From the NCBI GenBank assembly GCA_031279735.1, contig JAITHX010000162.1, positions 1 to 17,272 on the forward strand: a DNA stretch of 17,272 nt, written 5' to 3'. Shown here one piece after another: positions 1 to 6,557 of this stretch. A program made the position numbers and the translations under genes. The notes beneath the pieces are model-generated. The model ran no database searches. It saw only the letters and a program-made list of their open reading frames with translations, and was not told where the DNA came from. The first letter of the stretch is position 1. The number at the start of each line of letters is the position of its first letter. The stretch comes from Prevotellaceae bacterium (GTDB lineage Bacteria; Bacteroidota; Bacteroidia; Bacteroidales; UBA932).

Positions 1-27
1 AAAAATACAAGCATTGAAGCGGCAATA

Positions 28-417
28 ATGCCGTTTAAAGTTCAGCAGCTGGCGGAAATAATCATGCAGCAGAAGCAGATGGGCAGCGAAGATGCCTTTG
101 CCTACCTCTATCATTCCGATTGCTACGAAATTCTTTTGGACGAAGAAGCAAAACTTTGGTACATGAGCGGTCAGGATATATTCGAGATGCTGGAAGAAGA
201 GAAACAATCGAAATCGCAGGACGAAGGGAAAATCCTGCTGTTCTTATCCTTCTGTCTCGAAAGATACAAAAGCCATGCGGATATTTCGGCGGAGGAAACT
301 CTGTTTATTTTCCGCAAGCACGGAGTGTTCGACTATCTGCGCGACTGTTTCGACATGCTGCATGCGCAGGGCGAAGACTATATTATGGACGAAATCGAGT
401 TGTTCGTTAAAAAATAG
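28..417 (+). CDS. DUF3791-like small protein (possibly 5'-partial)
   Basis: A 129-residue acidic, cytosolic-looking protein with no signal peptide or membrane segment. The C-terminal half (about residues 68-129: ILLFLSFCLERYK, then FRKHGVFDYLRDCFDMLHAQGEDYIMDEIELF) resembles the DUF3791 family as I remember it. The N-terminal half (AFAYLYHSDCYEILLDEEAKLW) resembles a short helical module that I recall beside such domains. DUF3791 genes often sit next to DUF3990 genes and are suspected toxin-antitoxin partners; that is family knowledge, not shown here. The reading frame is open to the window edge (KNTSIEAAI precedes Met), so the true start could lie upstream. The ATG at 28 has only a weak purine stretch (gaagcgg) before it. 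A small hairpin follows the stop directly. The family call is moderate and the function is unknown. Confidence 0.6.
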   Translation: MPFKVQQLAEIIMQQKQMGSEDAFAYLYHSDCYEILLDEEAKLWYMSGQDIFEMLEEEKQSKSQDEGKILLFLSFCLERYKSHADISAEETLFIFRKHGVFDYLRDCFDMLHAQGEDYIMDEIELFVKK

Positions 418-436
418 TTGTTGAGCAGGTCAACAA
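418..436 (+). terminator. Hairpin after the DUF3791-like gene
   Basis: TTGTTGA (418-424) and TCAACAA (430-436) form a perfect 7-bp stem with a 5-base loop directly after the stop codon. A short T run (442-446) lies a few bases further on. The stem is AT-rich and the T run is offset, so this is a weak candidate intrinsic terminator. Confidence 0.35.
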
Positions 437-546
437 TACGGTTTTTGAAAATGCAGGCTGGATTTCATGGAGAATAATCTAAGTTCATTGAATTTACGAA
501 TCTGTTTCTTTGTAGGATAAGTTCCGAAAATTGTAGCGCGGAGTCT

Positions 547-586
547 GGAAATTTCCGGAATTTTACCTAAAATTTCCGGAATTTCA
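547..586. repeat. Paired near-palindromic AAATTTCCGGAATTT words
   Basis: Two copies of AAATTTCCGGAATTT lie at about 549-563 and 570-584. Each is nearly self-complementary around CCGG. The two copies can also pair with each other, giving a larger cruciform or hairpin. No gene is associated. Confidence 0.6.
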
Positions 587-715
587 GAACGCAAAAATCA
601 ATAATTAAGGGATGCGGAATAAATGGCAGTATTGCAAATTGGGTGGTGGCGTGAATCCGTTGATCCTATCCCTGAAGGTACCGGTTTTGTAATAAGAAAT
701 CAGGTTCTGCTACTG

Positions 716-931
716 TGCGGTTCTTCACCGCGTTGCGGTGTTTTTTTACCGCAAGGGGCGCAGAGGCTTCGCAGAGGACGCAAAGGCTTCGCGTCCTTTG
801 CGAAGCCTTTGCGCAAGGTCGCCGAAGGCTGCGGGTCAAGCCCTCAATACCCGTAACCGCGCACCCTTCGCAAAGGACGCGAAGCCCTTGCGCCCTTTGC
901 GTTACAAAAACACGCAAACTTTTTCCACACA
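716..931. repeat. GC-rich palindromic intergenic element
   Basis: A GC-rich island in an AT-rich gap. It opens with CACCGC-gtt-GCGGTG (726-740) followed by seven T (741-747), which looks like an intrinsic terminator on the plus strand. It then contains a perfect 14-bp inverted repeat, CGCAAAGGCTTCGC (779-792) with GCGAAGCCTTTGCG (800-813), separated by 7 bases. Variants of CGCAAAGG, TTCGCAAAGGACGCGAAG and CCCTTTGCG recur up to about 902. All six frames are partly open, as expected for GC-rich repeats, so the ORFs here are probably spurious. It looks like a dispersed intergenic element, but only this copy is visible. Confidence 0.6.
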
Positions 932-947
932 ATTCCCTGCAGAACCT

Positions 948-1151
948 TAATTTTTAATTTTTATTTCTTAATTCTTAATTCATATTGCGGCTCAGTATCT
1001 CCGTCTCACTCCCTGCGTCCGTCAGGTCATTCTTAATTTTTAATTTTTAATTCTTAATTCATATTGCGGCTCAGTATCTCCGTCTCACTCCCCGCGTCCG
1101 TCAGGTCATTCTTAATTTTTAATTCTTAATTCTTAATTCATATTGCGGCTC
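948..1151. repeat. 79-base tandem direct repeat (two units plus partial third)
   Basis: CATATTGCGGCTC begins at 981, 1060 and 1139, an exact 79-base period. Units 981-1059 and 1060-1138 share CAGTATCTCCGTCTCACTCC, GCGTCCGTCAGGTCATTC and an AT-rich stretch made of TAATTTTTAA/TTCTTAATTC words. They differ at only a few positions, for example CCCTGCG versus CCCCGCG. The third copy is cut off after GCGGCTC, exactly where the stop codon of the PASTA gene begins. The AT-rich stretch before 981 resembles the tail of a further unit. Confidence 0.85.
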
Positions 1152-1912
1152 TATTTGGAATATTTAAACCGAATTTCGACCGTGCTTCCGCGGTCGAGTT
1201 TGGTGCCGGCGGCAGGATCCTGTCTGTAAGCAACGGCGTTAAGGCTGTCGGTGTAGTTTTTTACGGTTCGGTCGAAAACCAGCGAATAGTTGAGAGAACT
1301 TTCCACAAGAGCATCCTCGACAGTGTGTTTCGAGCGGCCGATAAGGTCGGGAACGCTCACCGTCAGTTCCTCGAAGTTCAGCCCCAGCACGAGGTCGATG
1401 TATTCGCCCACAGGAATCTTCTCGCCGTCATTGATGTATCGCCCCTTGTATTTTTGTTGCAAAACATTGTCGGTTGCGGGGTCGCTGTTGTCGTAAATCA
1501 ACTTACCCACTCTCAGTCCCACCGCGTTGAGCTTGGCTTTCGCCTGCCGCAGCGAGAATCCCACAACCCAAGGCACCAATTCCTTCTGAGGCGACCGGGA
1601 GTTGATGGTCAAAAACACTTTTCTGTTTTTCTTCACGGACATCCCCGCTTCGGGATTCTGCATGAAAATCACCCCGCCCGGAACATCGCGCCTGTAAACG
1701 GAATCTATTACCTCGAGCCGGAGATCGTTTGCTTGGGCAATAAAGCGAACCGAGTCCAGAGTTCTGCCCGTAAATTCGGGGAGAGGAAACGAATCGCCGT
1801 GTCGGGTAAAATAGTCAAGAAAGACATTGCTAAATGCAAAGATGAATATTACAGTCAGAAAAGCTCCCGCAAGATGTCTGACCCACACATTTTTAAAAAA
1901 CCGTTTCAACAT
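1151..1912 (-). CDS. PASTA-domain membrane protein (three PASTA repeats)
   Basis: A 253-residue protein with a short basic N-terminus, one membrane segment (about residues 13-33, AGAFLTVIFIFAFSNVF) and three extracytoplasmic PASTA repeats at about 43-105, 111-178 and 186-250. Each repeat shows the usual P-x-[FLV]-x-G start followed by A/L-rich helix (PEFTGRTLDSV, PWVVGFSLRQAKAKL, PDLIGRSKHTVEDAL) and ends in a ValxLxI-type strand. PASTA modules bind peptidoglycan fragments or serve as spacers in wall-sensing kinases and PBPs. Here there is no kinase or transpeptidase domain, as is common for the Bacteroidota stand-alone form. The gene reads away from the ThyX-like gene, and a -7 element lies about 40 bases upstream. 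No downstream partner (such as rluD) is present; the 79-base repeat starts at its stop codon. Confidence 0.88.
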   Translation of the reverse strand: MLKRFFKNVWVRHLAGAFLTVIFIFAFSNVFLDYFTRHGDSFPLPEFTGRTLDSVRFIAQANDLRLEVIDSVYRRDVPGGVIFMQNPEAGMSVKKNRKVFLTINSRSPQKELVPWVVGFSLRQAKAKLNAVGLRVGKLIYDNSDPATDNVLQQKYKGRYINDGEKIPVGEYIDLVLGLNFEELTVSVPDLIGRSKHTVEDALVESSLNYSLVFDRTVKNYTDSLNAVAYRQDPAAGTKLDRGSTVEIRFKYSK

Positions 1913-1952
1913 TTTTTAATCAACCGTTACTATACAAAATCGTTTAACGCCG

Positions 1953-1960
1953 CAAAATTA
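1953..1960 (-). promoter_or_regulatory. Bacteroidota -7 element for the PASTA gene
   Basis: On the minus strand this reads TAATTTTG, matching TAnnTTTG. It lies 41 bases before the ATG of the PASTA gene. No clear TTG -33 box is seen at the right distance, so the call rests on the -7 element and its position. Confidence 0.45.
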
Positions 1961-2015
1961 GTGTTTTTATTGCGAATCATAAATTGAAATAATTTTTAGT
2001 TCCTGATTCTTTGCG

Positions 2016-2023
2016 TAGCTTTG
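2016..2023 (+). promoter_or_regulatory. Bacteroidota -7 element for the ThyX-like/sufB pair
   Basis: TAGCTTTG matches TAnnTTTG and lies 26 bases before the ATG at 2050. The -33 region is AT-rich with no convincing TTG. With the element at 1953-1960 on the other strand it forms a compact divergent promoter region. Confidence 0.45.
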
Positions 2024-2049
2024 CGGGCTTTAAAAATAACTGATGTGTT

Positions 2050-3690
2050 ATGATGGATAAGGATAATGATTTTATTGTCGAATCGTTTTCGGAGGCGGAG
2101 GTTGTCGTGCTCAATCGCTACTTCACCAATGTGGATAAGCCGGTGTTCGGCTTGCGGAATCTGCCGGAAACGGTCAAGGGGGCGCTGTTTGCGCGTTACA
2201 GTCGTTCGGGGAAGTCGCTGAGGCGGCTGTTTCTCGACGAGTTCTACGACGAGGAGCTGTATGCAGGCGATTTTTCCGGAAATGCGGGCTTGCGTCGGGC
2301 ATCGTCGCTCTACGACAAGATGATTCTCGACTTCGGCGACGATTCGGTGGCTCAGCTCGGAGGCGCGCATCTGGCTTGCGAGCAGGCGTCGAACGTGCTG
2401 ACGAAAGTATTGGAGCGGGGCAGGCTGGCATCGTATCTGGAGCAAAGCACGCGCTATATTTATTTCAACGAAAAGACCGGCGGAAGGTATCGCTATGCTG
2501 TTCCGGGCGAGGTGCGCGGAACGGGTTTCGAATCCGTTTTCCGCAAGGGCATGGATGCGCTTTTCGATGCGTATTCGGAGATTCTGAACGGTCTCGTTCC
2601 CCGTCTGAACGCCTCTTTCCGGCGGGAAGGAGCGTCCGACCGCGCTCGCGAGGCAACAGTCAAAGCGAAAGCCTGCGACATGATTCGGGGATTGCTGCCC
2701 GCCGCAACGAGATCGAATCTCGGAATATATGCCGACGGGCAGTCGTTCGAGAATCTGCTTGTCAGGATGTATGCAAGCGACAGCGCGGAAACCGCAGCGT
2801 TTGCCGACATGATGCTCGAAGAGCTTCGCAAGCTGGTGCCTTCGTTCCTCGCGAGGGTCGATCTCGACGACAGAGGCCGACTCCACAGCCGCTATCTGCG
2901 CGATACGGCGCGAAACACCGCCGACTGCGCCTCGCGCATCCTTCGCGGAGCGCCGAACGGAGACCGCGCTCCGCGACGAACGAACAACGAAGTCGCCCTG
3001 ACGGATTTCGACCCCGCGGCGCTGGACAAGACGCTGCAGGCAATTCTGTTTGAATCGTCCGAAGCGTCGCGCGACGCGATAGACCGGCAAATCGCCTCAA
3101 TGTCCGAATCGGAGAAAACGGCTCTGCTCGAACAGTATTGCGGCGAACGCGCCAACCGCCGCCATCGTCCGGGTCGAGCGTTCGAGATGCCGGTTTACAG
3201 GTTTGAAATTCTTTCGGACTACGGCGCGTTTCGCGATTTGCAGCGCCACCGGATACTGACGATTATCTGGCAGAAGCTCTCGACGCGAAACGGATACGTG
3301 ACGCCCGACGAACTCGACGAACATCCGGAACAGAAATCGATCTACGAAAAGGCGCTGGTTGCCGCCGCCGAAGTTTACGAGGCTTTGCGCAGCGAGTTCG
3401 GCGAGGACGCGGCGCAGTATGCCGTTCCGTTTGCCTACAGGCTGAGATACGAGATTACGATGAATCTTCGGGAAGCGTTTCATTTCATCGAATTGCGCTC
3501 GCAGAAGCAGGGGCACGACTCCTATCGCAAAATCAGCGTGGAGATGTGCGATCTGATTGAGCGGAAAGCCGGTCACGGGTTCTTTACCGAACTCATGAAT
3601 TTCGTGGACAGGAATACTTACGGTTTTGCGCGGGAAGACGCCGAAGCGAAACGCGACAGACGAACAACACACAATAATAATAACAGATAA
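2050..3690 (+). CDS. Tandem ThyX-like (flavin-dependent thymidylate synthase family) protein
   Basis: A 546-residue protein made of two ThyX-like halves; classical ThyX subunits are about 220-260 residues and make dTMP from dUMP using FAD. In the N-half, GDDSVAQLGGAHLACEQAS (97-114) corresponds to the usual GH.S..EH region, and RGRLASYLEQSTRY (123-136) aligns with the ThyX motif RHRxxSxNExSxRY, with RHR changed to RGR and NE to LE. In the C-half, LQRHRILTIIWQKLSTR (398-413) keeps RHR but has lost the S-x-NE part. NLREAFHFIELRSQKQGHDSYRKIS (472-496) matches the conserved NLRE..HF..LR region. The start could be either of two adjacent ATGs (2050 or 2053). It is followed 12 bases later by sufB, so the two are probably co-transcribed. 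The C-terminus ends in an Asn run from AAT-type repeats. Because each motif is degenerate, thymidylate synthase activity is uncertain; a divergent flavoprotein or pseudoenzyme is possible. Confidence 0.8.
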   Translation: MMDKDNDFIVESFSEAEVVVLNRYFTNVDKPVFGLRNLPETVKGALFARYSRSGKSLRRLFLDEFYDEELYAGDFSGNAGLRRASSLYDKMILDFGDDSVAQLGGAHLACEQASNVLTKVLERGRLASYLEQSTRYIYFNEKTGGRYRYAVPGEVRGTGFESVFRKGMDALFDAYSEILNGLVPRLNASFRREGASDRAREATVKAKACDMIRGLLPAATRSNLGIYADGQSFENLLVRMYASDSAETAAFADMMLEELRKLVPSFLARVDLDDRGRLHSRYLRDTARNTADCASRILRGAPNGDRAPRRTNNEVALTDFDPAALDKTLQAILFESSEASRDAIDRQIASMSESEKTALLEQYCGERANRRHRPGRAFEMPVYRFEILSDYGAFRDLQRHRILTIIWQKLSTRNGYVTPDELDEHPEQKSIYEKALVAAAEVYEALRSEFGEDAAQYAVPFAYRLRYEITMNLREAFHFIELRSQKQGHDSYRKISVEMCDLIERKAGHGFFTELMNFVDRNTYGFAREDAEAKRDRRTTHNNNNR

Positions 3691-3702
3691 CAGGTAACAG
3701 AT

Positions 3703-5160
3703 ATGAATGTAACGAATGAAAAAGACAGGCTCGCCTACGGAAGCGGCGAGGAGTACAAATACGGATTTTCGACCGACATCGACACGGAAACTATCCCCAA
3801 AGGTTTGAACGCGGATGTAGTCCGGCTTATCTCGATGAAAAAGGACGAACCGGACTGGCTGCTGGATTTCCGGCTTAACGCTTTCGCCCGCTGGCTGGAA
3901 ATGCAAATGCCGGACTGGGCGCATCTCAAAATCCCCGCAATAGACTATCAGGACATCGTTTATTATGCCGCGCCGCGACAGACAGCCACTGCCGAAGGCG
4001 AAATAGACCCGGAACTGGAACGCGCCTTCGAACGGCTCGGCGTTCCGCTCAGCGAACGCAACGCGCTTGCCGGAGTGGCGCCCAAAGTGGCGGTTGATGC
4101 GGTGATGGACAGCGTGTCGGTGAAAACCACCTTCCGCGAAACGCTTGCCGAAAAGGGGATAATCTTTTGCTCGTTCAGCGAAGCGGTGCGCGAACACCCG
4201 GAAAAGATTCGCAGGTATCTGGGAAGCGTGGTCGCGCCCGACGACAATTATTTCGCCGCCCTGAACTCGGCGGTGTTCAGCGACGGCTCGTTCTGCTATA
4301 TACCTAAAGGCGTCCGCTGCCCGATGGAACTGTCAACCTATTTCAGGATCAACGCAGTCAATACCGGACAGTTCGAACGCACGCTGATAGTCGCCGACGA
4401 GGATTCGCACGTCAGCTACCTCGAAGGATGCACCGCTCCGATAAGGAAACAGAATCAGCTCCACGCCGCAATAGTGGAAATAGTGGCGGAACGAAACGCG
4501 GAAGTAAAGTATTCCACTGTCCAAAACTGGTTTCCGGGCGACAGGGAAGGCAAGGGCGGAGTGTACAATTTCGTCACTAAGCGCGGACTGTGCAACGGCG
4601 AGGGAGCGAAGCTGTCCTGGACTCAGGTCGAGACCGGCTCGGCTATCACGTGGAAATACCCGTCGTGCATACTGAAGGGCGACAACAGCATCGGCGAGTT
4701 CTATTCCGTTGCGCTGACCGCCAACCGGCAGCAAGCCGACACAGGCACAAAGATGATTCACATAGGCAAAAACACTCGGAGCCGCATAGTGTCCAAAGGA
4801 GTCTCGGCCGGCGAAAGCAACAACAGCTACCGAGGATTGGTGAAGGTAACGAAGAACGCCGAAAAAGCGCGGAATTTCTCGCAGTGCGACAGTCTGCTGC
4901 TCGGCGACCGCTGCGGCGCACACACGTTCCCCTGCATAGAAACCGAAAACAGCTCGGCAACGGTGGAACACGAAGCCACAACGTCGAAGATAGGCGAAGA
5001 CCAGCTGTTCTACTGCAATCAGCGGGGACTTTCGACCGAAGCCGCCGTGGCACTCATCGTAAACGGATACGCTGGAGAGGTTTTGAATAAACTGCCGGTG
5101 GAGTTCGCTGTCGAGGCGCGAAAGCTGCTTGAGATAAACCTCGAAGGCAGCGTGGGCTAA
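3703..5160 (+). CDS. sufB: SufB, Fe-S cluster assembly scaffold subunit
   Basis: A 485-residue protein of normal SufB length. In the SufBC2D complex, SufB is the cytosolic scaffold on which Fe-S clusters form, accepting sulfur from SufS/SufE or SufU with SufC as ATPase. Recognisable blocks are CYIPKGVRCPMELSTYFRIN, SYLEGCTAP, VKYSTVQNWFPGD, the SAGESNNSYRGLV beta-helix segment, FSQCDSLLLGDRCGAHTFP and VEHEATTSKIGEDQLFYC. The Cys of FSQCDS is residue 395, in the position of the essential E. coli Cys405, and H423/E424 fall in the conserved VEHEATT block, so the scaffold appears functional. The ATG follows a short repeat of AACAGAT/AACAGGT units after the ThyX-like gene. Unusually, sufC and sufD do not follow; the next gene is an acetyltransferase 135 bases on. 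Confidence 0.95.
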   Translation: MNVTNEKDRLAYGSGEEYKYGFSTDIDTETIPKGLNADVVRLISMKKDEPDWLLDFRLNAFARWLEMQMPDWAHLKIPAIDYQDIVYYAAPRQTATAEGEIDPELERAFERLGVPLSERNALAGVAPKVAVDAVMDSVSVKTTFRETLAEKGIIFCSFSEAVREHPEKIRRYLGSVVAPDDNYFAALNSAVFSDGSFCYIPKGVRCPMELSTYFRINAVNTGQFERTLIVADEDSHVSYLEGCTAPIRKQNQLHAAIVEIVAERNAEVKYSTVQNWFPGDREGKGGVYNFVTKRGLCNGEGAKLSWTQVETGSAITWKYPSCILKGDNSIGEFYSVALTANRQQADTGTKMIHIGKNTRSRIVSKGVSAGESNNSYRGLVKVTKNAEKARNFSQCDSLLLGDRCGAHTFPCIETENSSATVEHEATTSKIGEDQLFYCNQRGLSTEAAVALIVNGYAGEVLNKLPVEFAVEARKLLEINLEGSVG

Positions 5161-5174
5161 AAGCCTGAAAAGAA

Positions 5175-5203
5175 TGAGGCGGAGCTTGGGTGTCTCCGCC
5201 TCA
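5175..5203. terminator. Hairpin downstream of sufB
   Basis: TGAGGCGGAG (5175-5184) and CTCCGCCTCA (5194-5203) form a perfect 10-bp GC-rich stem with a 9-base loop, 14 bases after the sufB stop. There is no T run after it, so it may stabilise the mRNA 3' end or act with Rho rather than work as a classical intrinsic terminator. Confidence 0.55.
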
Positions 5204-5295
5204 CTGTTGAACTAACCTATGAAAAACTAACTTACACGCTAAAGAAACAACGGAGAATTGAAAAGGTTCAAAAGAAAATAAAAAAAATTATACCG

Positions 5296-5817
5296 ATGAT
5301 TCTGGAAAATGAATTTGTACGACTAAGAGCGCTCGAGCCGGAAGATGTGGAGCTGCTCTACCTTTGGGAAAACGACCCTGATACGTGGCGAGTGAGCGAC
5401 ACTCTGGCGCCTTACTCAAGGTTCAATCTCGAAAAATATATTTTTTCGGAAAATGATATTTACGCAAATCGACAGCTGCGCCTCATGATAACGGCTAAAA
5501 ACGCAGGCGCCGTAGGAACGATAGATATGTTCGATTTCAACCCGACGCACGAAAGAGCCGGCGTCGGTCTGCTGGTTTATTCCAAAAGCCACCGCAGAAA
5601 GGGATACGCCACCCAAGCACTTCAACTCGTGAGCGAATACGCATCCGACATCCTGCACCTTCATTTGCTCTACTGCAATGTGGCGGCGCGCAACATCGAA
5701 AGTATAGAATGTATGCGCAAGGCGGGCTTCGCGGAGTGCGGACGTAAAACGGAATGGAACAGAACAGCCGAAGGAAGAGAGGACGAGATAATGTTTCAGA
5801 AAATATTGTTGCGGTAG
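5296..5817 (+). CDS. GNAT-family N-acetyltransferase (RimJ/RimL/SpeG-like)
   Basis: A 173-residue single-domain GNAT protein of the Acetyltransf_3 type, using acetyl-CoA to acetylate an amine. It begins with the typical VRLRALEPEDVELLYLWENDP. The acetyl-CoA pyrophosphate-binding loop is RRKGYA (100-105), preceded by the strand VGLLVYSKSHR and followed by the helix TQALQLVSEYA. NVAARNIESIECMRKAGF (128-145) is the conserved motif B region (N..S...+.k.GF). The overall pattern resembles SpeG or ribosomal-protein acetyltransferases, but the substrate cannot be read from sequence. It stands alone between the sufB hairpin and the tRNA gene. The start is the first ATG after an A-rich leader with no strong ribosome binding site. 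Confidence 0.88.
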   Translation: MILENEFVRLRALEPEDVELLYLWENDPDTWRVSDTLAPYSRFNLEKYIFSENDIYANRQLRLMITAKNAGAVGTIDMFDFNPTHERAGVGLLVYSKSHRRKGYATQALQLVSEYASDILHLHLLYCNVAARNIESIECMRKAGFAECGRKTEWNRTAEGREDEIMFQKILLR

Positions 5818-5848
5818 TTGTGCATTAGCAAAAATATGCGCGTTTTAT

Positions 5849-5878
5849 TTTGAGATACGAAAAATATACGTACCTTTG
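5849..5878 (+). promoter_or_regulatory. Promoter of tRNA-Pro
   Basis: TTTG (5849-5852), an 18-base spacer and TACCTTTG (5871-5878) match the Bacteroidota -33/-7 pattern TTTG...TAnnTTTG. The -7 element ends 17 bases before the first tRNA base. This is the best full promoter in the plus-strand half. Confidence 0.7.
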
Positions 5879-5895
5879 CACCCGATTTAAACACT

Positions 5896-5969
5896 CGGGG
5901 TGTGGCGCAGTTGGCTAGCGCACTTGCATGGGGTGCAAGGGGTCGAATGTTCGAGTCATTTCACCCCGA
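5896..5969 (+). tRNA. tRNA-Pro (anticodon GGG)
   Basis: Folds as a complete cloverleaf. The acceptor stem CGGGGTG/CACCCCG (5896-5902 with 5962-5968) has seven perfect pairs. The D stem is GCGC/GCGC, the anticodon stem CTTGC/GCAAG with loop ATGGGGT, and the T arm carries TTCGAGT. The anticodon GGG reads CCC/CCT proline codons. The discriminator base is A and CCA is not encoded. It has its own promoter and a strong terminator just downstream. Confidence 0.95.
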
Positions 5970-5980
5970 CTGTAAAAAAA

Positions 5981-6007
5981 AAATGATCGACGCATAGTCG
6001 ATCATTT
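5981..6007. terminator. Bidirectional terminator between tRNA-Pro and ispF
   Basis: AAATGATCGAC (5981-5991) and GTCGATCATTT (5997-6007) form an 11-bp stem with a 5-base loop. A run of A on the left and a run of T on the right make it an intrinsic terminator in both directions. It serves the plus-strand tRNA and the minus-strand glycogen/ispF operon. Confidence 0.9.
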
Positions 6008-6068
6008 TTTTTTGGTTCTACCGCGAATTGTGTGGAAAAGCCATGTTTTCGAAAGGATGAGCCGCAAT

Positions 6069-6557
6069 TTACGAAATCCGATAAATCAATGCCGCGGCAT
6101 AGACTGAAACGCCTTCTTCGCGTCCCTCGAATCCAAGTCTTTCGGTAGTGGTGGCTTTCACGGATACTTGCGACACGTCGATTTTCATTATTTCCGCCAG
6201 AGTTCGGCGCATTTCCGGGATGTATTTTCCGATTTTCGGAATCTGCAAAGCCACGGTGACGTCGATATTGCCCGTCGCGTAACCTTCGTTTTCGAGCATA
6301 GCGACGGTGGCTGCAAGCAATTCGCGGCTGTCGATGCCGCGATAGAGTTCCGAAGTGTCGGGGAAATGCATTCCTATGTCGCCGAGAGCTGCGGCGCCCA
6401 GAAGGGCGTCGCAGAGAGCGTGGATAAGCGCGTCGCCGTCGGAATGAGCGATGCATCCTCTGGAATGTTCGATTGAAACACCGCCAAGCACGAAGCGACG
6501 ACCCTCGCCGAGTGCATGCACATCGTATCCGTAACCTATTCTCGGCATGAGATTCAT
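6069..6557 (-). CDS. ispF: 2-C-methyl-D-erythritol 2,4-cyclodiphosphate synthase
   Basis: A 162-residue protein of normal IspF length. IspF is a cytosolic trimeric enzyme of the non-mevalonate (MEP) isoprenoid pathway, cyclising CDP-methylerythritol 2-phosphate with release of CMP. The metal ligands are visible: D12 and H14 in GYDVHAL, and H46 in DALIHAL. The HSDGDALIHALCDALLGA block, the GMHFPDT loop and C-terminal KATTTERLGFEGREEGV are characteristic. The start at 6557 overlaps the stop of the GH57 gene by 4 bases (ATGA), which suggests translational coupling and favours MNLMPRIG over the internal Met three codons on. It is the last gene of the unit before the terminator. No ispD is nearby. 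Confidence 0.96.
   Translation of the reverse strand: MNLMPRIGYGYDVHALGEGRRFVLGGVSIEHSRGCIAHSDGDALIHALCDALLGAAALGDIGMHFPDTSELYRGIDSRELLAATVAMLENEGYATGNIDVTVALQIPKIGKYIPEMRRTLAEIMKIDVSQVSVKATTTERLGFEGREEGVSVYAAALIYRIS

Larger units (their letters stand above)
437..1150. other. Non-coding gap of about 710 bases holding repeats
   Basis: I see no credible gene between the DUF3791-like gene and the PASTA gene. ORFs of 70-90 codons exist on both strands over 620-960, but they overlap one another in a GC-rich palindromic stretch and match no family I know. The gap holds, in order: a pair of AAATTTCCGGAATTT words (547-586), a GC-rich palindromic element (716-931), and a 79-base direct repeat in AT-rich sequence (948-1150). 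The repeats are listed separately. Confidence 0.7.

Noticed and set aside
623..957. Overlapping 70-88 codon ORFs on both strands in the gap after the first gene
   Set aside because: They lie in a GC-rich palindromic element, overlap one another in several frames, and show low-complexity Arg/Ala-rich translations with no family resemblance.
1996..4197. Long minus-strand ORFs opposite the ThyX-like and sufB genes
   Set aside because: These are shadows of GC-rich coding sequence. The plus-strand frames give recognisable families, while the opposite frames give Arg- and Ser-rich sequence with no family match.
6058..6070. GAGCCGCAAT near the ispF end, resembling ATTGCGGCTC of the 79-base repeat
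   Set aside because: Only about 11 bases match, in the opposite orientation relative to the neighbouring gene. This is compatible with chance.
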